Assembly: GCA_050258555.1 (NCBI GenBank)
Contig: JBLMZA010000001.1
Coordinates: 1-10,440, forward strand
Origin: CAISDA01 sp050258555
Lineage (GTDB): Bacteria > Bacteroidota > Ignavibacteria > UBA10030 > UBA8401
DNA: 10,440 bases
Direction of reading: 5' to 3'
Position 1 is the first letter of the stretch. The number at the start of each line of letters is the position of its first letter. The notes beneath the pieces are model-generated. The model had not been told where the DNA came from. It searched no databases and was given only the letters and a program-made list of their open reading frames with translations. A program made the translations under genes and the position numbers. Positions 7,237-10,440 of this stretch are shown here, one piece after another.

Positions 7237-7284
7237 GGCGCTTTCTGTGGAAGTTCGCCGCGATTTTCATATATTTATCATACC

Positions 7285-8664
7285 ATGGCCAAAGTCCTCA
7301 CCAAATACGTCTGCCAGAGCTGCGGATATTCTTCTCCGCGCTGGACGGGAAAATGTCCCAATTGCAACGAATGGAACACGTTTGTGGAAGAGGCCCCGGC
7401 GCCGGTCGTGCTCACGCGCGGCACGGGCGCCGGACGCTCCTCCTCGCGCTCTCCCGGCAAGATCACTCCGCAGCCGCTGCATGCCATCGCCGCAACGCAT
7501 GATGTGCGGTTCAAGACCGGCATCGGCGAATTCGACCGCGTGCTCGGCGGCGGCATCGTGGCGGGCTCGGTGATCTTGCTCGGCGGAGATCCCGGCATCG
7601 GCAAATCGACGATGATGCTGCAGGTGGCGCTGCATCTCAAGGACAAGGTCGTACTCTATGTGACGGGCGAGGAATCCCCGAAGCAGGTGAAGCTCCGGGC
7701 GGAGCGCCTGGCGCCGGCAAGCGAATCGGTGCAGCTTCTGGCCGAAACCAATCTCGGCGTCATCGCCGATGTGATGGAAGCGGCCAAGCCCGATCTGGTG
7801 ATCGTCGATTCGATACAGACGCTCTACAACCCGAATCTTGAAAGCGCGCCCGGAAGCGTCGGACAGGTGCGCGAGTGCTCGGCCGTCCTGACGCGGCTTG
7901 CCAAATCGATCAACGTGCCGATCATTCTGATCGGACATGTCACGAAGGAAGGCACGATCGCCGGACCGCGCGTGATCGAGCACATGGTCGATACGGTGCT
8001 GCAGTTCGAGGGCGAACGCCACTACGCCTACCGCATCCTGCGCGGCATCAAGAACCGCTTCGGCTCCACGAACGAGATCGGCATCTTCGAGATGCACGAT
8101 ACGGGACTGGAGGAAGTGAAGAATCCGTCCGAAGTCTTCCTCTCGGAACGCTCGGTCGGCACATCGGGCTCATCGATCGTGGCGACGATGGAAGGCACGC
8201 GGCCCTTGCTGATCGAAGTGCAGGCGCTGGTGACCACGACGAGTTACGGCATGCCGCAGCGCAGCGCCACGGGATTCGACTATAGGAGGCTCTCGATGCT
8301 TCTTGCCGTACTGGATAAGCGCGTGGGGCTTTCGATCGGTTCCTACGACGTCTTCGTCAATATCGCCGGCGGTCTCAGAATCGACGATCCCGCGGCCGAT
8401 ATGGGCATTGCGCTTTCGATCGTCTCCTCGCTGCGCGACAAGACGGTCGATTCGCACGCCGTGGCGATCGGTGAAATCGGCCTGGGCGGAGAGATCCGCG
8501 CCATCTCGCATGCCGACCGGCGCATTCAGGAGGCGCAAAAGCTCGGCTTCACGAAGATCGTGGTGCCGAAAAACAACGTGAAAAAATATCAGGGCGAACG
8601 CGACCGCCGCGTGATCGGCGTCGAAACGATCGCGCAGGCGATCTACGAACTGCTGCCGGTCTAG
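7285..8664 (+). CDS. radA: DNA repair protein RadA (Sms)
   Basis: A RecA-related, DnaB-like ATPase that helps process recombination intermediates by branch migration; cytoplasmic. The length of 459 residues is typical. The parts are an N-terminal zinc finger with CQSC (10-13) and CPNC (24-27), the RecA-like core with Walker A GGDPGIGKS (100-108) and VIVDSIQTL as Walker B, and the RadA-specific KNRFGSTNEIG motif near residue 256. The C-terminal domain is Lon-protease-like without protease function and contains NIAGGLRIDDPAADMG and GEIGLGGEIRA. The ATG at 7285 places the zinc finger right at the N-terminus as in other RadA proteins. No Shine-Dalgarno match is present. It heads a rightward group with the PQ-loop gene and rdgB. 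Confidence 0.98.
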   Translation: MAKVLTKYVCQSCGYSSPRWTGKCPNCNEWNTFVEEAPAPVVLTRGTGAGRSSSRSPGKITPQPLHAIAATHDVRFKTGIGEFDRVLGGGIVAGSVILLGGDPGIGKSTMMLQVALHLKDKVVLYVTGEESPKQVKLRAERLAPASESVQLLAETNLGVIADVMEAAKPDLVIVDSIQTLYNPNLESAPGSVGQVRECSAVLTRLAKSINVPIILIGHVTKEGTIAGPRVIEHMVDTVLQFEGERHYAYRILRGIKNRFGSTNEIGIFEMHDTGLEEVKNPSEVFLSERSVGTSGSSIVATMEGTRPLLIEVQALVTTTSYGMPQRSATGFDYRRLSMLLAVLDKRVGLSIGSYDVFVNIAGGLRIDDPAADMGIALSIVSSLRDKTVDSHAVAIGEIGLGGEIRAISHADRRIQEAQKLGFTKIVVPKNNVKKYQGERDRRVIGVETIAQAIYELLPV

Positions 8665-8730
8665 GAACCGGCGCATATCGTCACGTTCATATTCATACAC
8701 ACAGAAAAAAGGATTGCACGGAATAATCGA

Positions 8731-9027
8731 ATGACGGCTTTGGATCTGTTTGGATACGGAGGATTTCTTTTTCTGGCGGCGTGCTGGATACCCCAGTCGA
8801 TTGCCACGATTAAGGCGGGAAGGGTGGATATCAAAAAATCGTTTCTCTTTCTGTATGTGATCGGCTCTCTGCTGCTGATGCTGCAGGCCATCGGACTCAA
8901 CAACGGTCCGCTGATTCTCCTCAATGCGTATACGGCCGCGCAAAGCGGCTTCAATCTGTATTACGGACTCTTCCCCAGGAAAGAAAAGCATGACGAAGCT
9001 TCTGATCGCGACGCACAACAGGCATAA
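8731..9027 (+). CDS. Small PQ-loop (SemiSWEET-like) membrane protein
   Basis: A 98-residue protein with three predicted membrane helices at about 5-26, 37-56 and 60-80. A Pro-Gln pair (Pro21-Gln22 in CWIPQSIATIKAG) ends the first helix, and an Asn sits in the third (LLNAYTAAQ). Size, three-helix layout and the PQ pair fit a single PQ-loop repeat as in bacterial SemiSWEETs, which dimerise to move small sugars. The related N-terminal domain of lipid A disaccharide synthase (LAB_N) has the same build and is a real alternative. Substrate unknown. It starts 66 bases after radA and its last 38 bases overlap rdgB, so translation of the two is probably coupled. The Shine-Dalgarno match is poor. The hydrophilic tail PRKEKHDEASDRDAQQA is encoded mostly in the overlap. 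Confidence 0.85.
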   Translation: MTALDLFGYGGFLFLAACWIPQSIATIKAGRVDIKKSFLFLYVIGSLLLMLQAIGLNNGPLILLNAYTAAQSGFNLYYGLFPRKEKHDEASDRDAQQA

Positions 9028-9580
9028 GAAAGAAGAGATCGCGCATCTGCTCGCGCATGAACCGTTCGAGATTCTCGATCTCGACGATGTGTCGAATGCG
9101 CCGGCCACCGTTGAAGATCAGCCCACGCTCGAAGGCAACGCGCTCAAGAAGGCGCGCGAAGCGCACGAGGCAACAGGCTTGCTCACGCTTGCCGACGACA
9201 CGGGGCTGGAAGTCTTCTATCTCAATCTCGCCCCCGGCGTCTATTCGGCGCGCTATTCGGGCGAGCATGCCACATACGCAGAGAACAACCGGAAGCTCCT
9301 TGCCGCGCTCAACGGCGTTCCGCCGCGAAGGCGCAATGCCAGATTCCGCACGGTCGTGGCCATCGTGGGAACAAATATCGAGCGCACGGTCGAAGGCATG
9401 GTCGAAGGCACGATCCTCGAGGCCCCGCGCGGCACGACGGGCTTCGGCTACGATCCGCTTTTTCTTCCTTCAGGCCATACGCGCTCGTTTGCGGAAATGG
9501 ACCTCGCCGAAAAAAACACGCTCAGCCACAGAGCCCGCGCCTTCGAAGCCGCAGTGCGCGCGCTCAAAGAGCTCGGCTGA
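8990..9580 (+). CDS. rdgB: XTP/dITP pyrophosphatase (HAM1/RdgB family)
   Basis: Hydrolyses deaminated purine nucleotides (dITP, ITP, XTP) to monophosphates and pyrophosphate, keeping inosine and xanthosine out of DNA and RNA; cytoplasmic, probably a dimer with Mg2+. The 196 residues are the usual family length. Motifs are LLIATHNRHKKEEI (4-17), TLEGNALKKA (46-55), LADDTGLEV (67-75) with the catalytic Asp70, APGVYSARYSG, GFGYDPLF near 151-158 and SHRARA near 179-184. Asp-Asp-Thr-Gly replaces the more common Asp-Asp-Ser-Gly, a conservative change. The ATG at 8990 is chosen over an in-frame ATG at 8924 because the family motif begins right there and AGGAAAG (8977-8983) is well placed before it. 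That site lies inside the upstream PQ-loop gene. The stop is 15 bases from the end of the convergent gene. Confidence 0.97.
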   Translation: MTKLLIATHNRHKKEEIAHLLAHEPFEILDLDDVSNAPATVEDQPTLEGNALKKAREAHEATGLLTLADDTGLEVFYLNLAPGVYSARYSGEHATYAENNRKLLAALNGVPPRRRNARFRTVVAIVGTNIERTVEGMVEGTILEAPRGTTGFGYDPLFLPSGHTRSFAEMDLAEKNTLSHRARAFEAAVRALKELG

Positions 9581-9595
9581 TCACACATCTTCGTC

Positions 9596-10440
9596 TCAGC
9601 GCATCAGAAGCATCCTTCGCGTGGTGACGAACATCGTTCCGGGATGCTCGCGCGACGCGGCTTCGATGCGGCAGAAATAGACGCCGCTGGCCAGGCCCTC
9701 GGCATGCCACACGGCTTCATACGCGCCCGAGGCGAGATCGGCATCGACCAGTTCCGCCACGCGCCTTCCCAGCACATCCATCACTTCGAGCTTCACGCGG
9801 CTTCGTTCCTCAAGCGCATAGCGGATATGCGTCGACGGATTGAACGGATTGGGATGATTCTGCTCGAGCCGGAACTCACGCACCGCTCCTGTTTCCGCCT
9901 CACTCTTCACCGGCGTCGTATTCGATTCCCCATGCACTTCGATCTCATAGATCGAATAGCCGTAGACGGTCGCGCGCTTCGTGCCCGTGATGCGCACATA
10001 GCGCGCCGTCTGCCCGAGCGCGATCTTCACCGAGCCGCCCGTGCCGTTGGTTTCCGTTTTGACAGTCTGCCACACAAGCGAATTCGTCGAGAGCTGCACC
10101 TGATATTCCTTCGCATAGGCCGCTTCCCAGACGATGAGCATGTCGGTCAGATACGTGGATGCGCCGAGATCGATCATGATCGACTGCGGATCGGAAAACG
10201 CCGAGCTCCAGCGCGTGCCGAGGCTTCCGTCGACGGCCTTCCATCCTTCCAGTCCCGAGGCCTCGACCGATGAAACCGTGACGGTCTTATTGAGCGCAAG
10301 ATTCGCCGGAGGCTTCGGAAGCACGGTCATCTCTGCCGTAAGGACATTATTCGATTCGACGCATTCGCCCACCGCATTCTCCGGATCGACGCGCGCCTCG
10401 AGCGCCATCGTTCCCGTTTCGGCCGCCGTGTACTGCCATG
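9596..10440 (-). CDS. Secreted CARDB / F5-8C protein with type IX sorting domain (5' end missing)
   Basis: The last 281 codons or so of a leftward gene; the frame stays open to the window edge, so the ATG at 10408 is internal. From the edge inward there is the end of a CARDB-type adhesion domain (ALEARVDPENAVGECVESNN), then an F5/8 type C (discoidin) domain at about 10303-9929 with NLALNKTVTVSS, AVDGSLGTRWSS, IDLGA and ARYVRITG. These are common in carbohydrate- or surface-binding modules. Finally comes a C-terminal sorting domain at about 9874-9596 with QNHPNPFNPSTHIRY, DVLGRRVAELV, GLASGVYFCRIE and the basic end RRMLLMR. That last domain directs proteins through the type IX secretion system and anchors or releases them at the cell surface. 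The catalytic or main part, if any, lies outside the window. Confidence 0.9.
   Translation of the reverse strand, partial: WQYTAAETGTMALEARVDPENAVGECVESNNVLTAEMTVLPKPPANLALNKTVTVSSVEASGLEGWKAVDGSLGTRWSSAFSDPQSIMIDLGASTYLTDMLIVWEAAYAKEYQVQLSTNSLVWQTVKTETNGTGGSVKIALGQTARYVRITGTKRATVYGYSIYEIEVHGESNTTPVKSEAETGAVREFRLEQNHPNPFNPSTHIRYALEERSRVKLEVMDVLGRRVAELVDADLASGAYEAVWHAEGLASGVYFCRIEAASREHPGTMFVTTRRMLLMR

Noticed and set aside
9576..9600. GCTGA/TCAGC hairpin between the convergent ends of rdgB and the secreted-protein gene
   Set aside because: Only 5 bp with a 15-base loop and no T-run, so it is not a credible bidirectional terminator.

Overview
This window is an ordinary, densely packed piece of a bacterial chromosome. 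Nearly every gene is a recognisable housekeeping gene. The clearest lineage clue is at the right edge: a secreted protein whose C-terminus has the N-x-P-N-P-F-N-P-S-T start and Gly-Val-Tyr-Phe/Met-Leu-Leu end of a type IX secretion (Por) sorting domain. With the GC-rich coding DNA and mixed use of Shine-Dalgarno sites, this suggests the Bacteroidota/Chlorobiota/Ignavibacteriota side of the FCB group. I cannot place it more finely by eye. A membrane-anchored diheme cytochrome c suggests a respiring organism.

Layout, left to right. Positions 1-53 hold the first 17 codons of a leftward gene. Next come a candidate promoter for it and a hairpin terminator (about 127-173) that closes the leftward diheme cytochrome c gene (196-1179). 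Then follow the leftward threonine genes, with thrC (threonine synthase) upstream of thrB (homoserine kinase) and only 21 bases between them. Upstream of thrC is an AT-rich intergenic region with a good sigma-70-like promoter lying inside a perfect 10-bp inverted repeat. Further upstream, also leftward, are a small unassigned gene (3626-3967), a YbaK-type Cys-tRNA deacylase (4013-4501) and mutS (4512-7163).

A divergent control region (7164-7284) separates mutS from the rightward group radA, a small PQ-loop (SemiSWEET-like) membrane protein, and rdgB. The last two overlap by 38 bases. The right end is the 3' part of a convergent gene for a secreted CARDB / F5-8C (discoidin) / type IX sorting-domain protein, cut by the window edge.

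Functionally, thrC and thrB form the last two steps of threonine synthesis. mutS, radA and rdgB cover mismatch repair, recombinational repair and nucleotide-pool cleaning, and YbaK proofreads mischarged tRNA, so the middle of the window is rich in fidelity functions. I found no mobile element, CRISPR array, tRNA or rRNA, and no convincing new multi-gene system. The points most worth a second look are the inverted repeat over the thrC promoter, the small unassigned gene, and the PQ-loop/rdgB overlap. No gene-free stretch exceeds about 155 bases.
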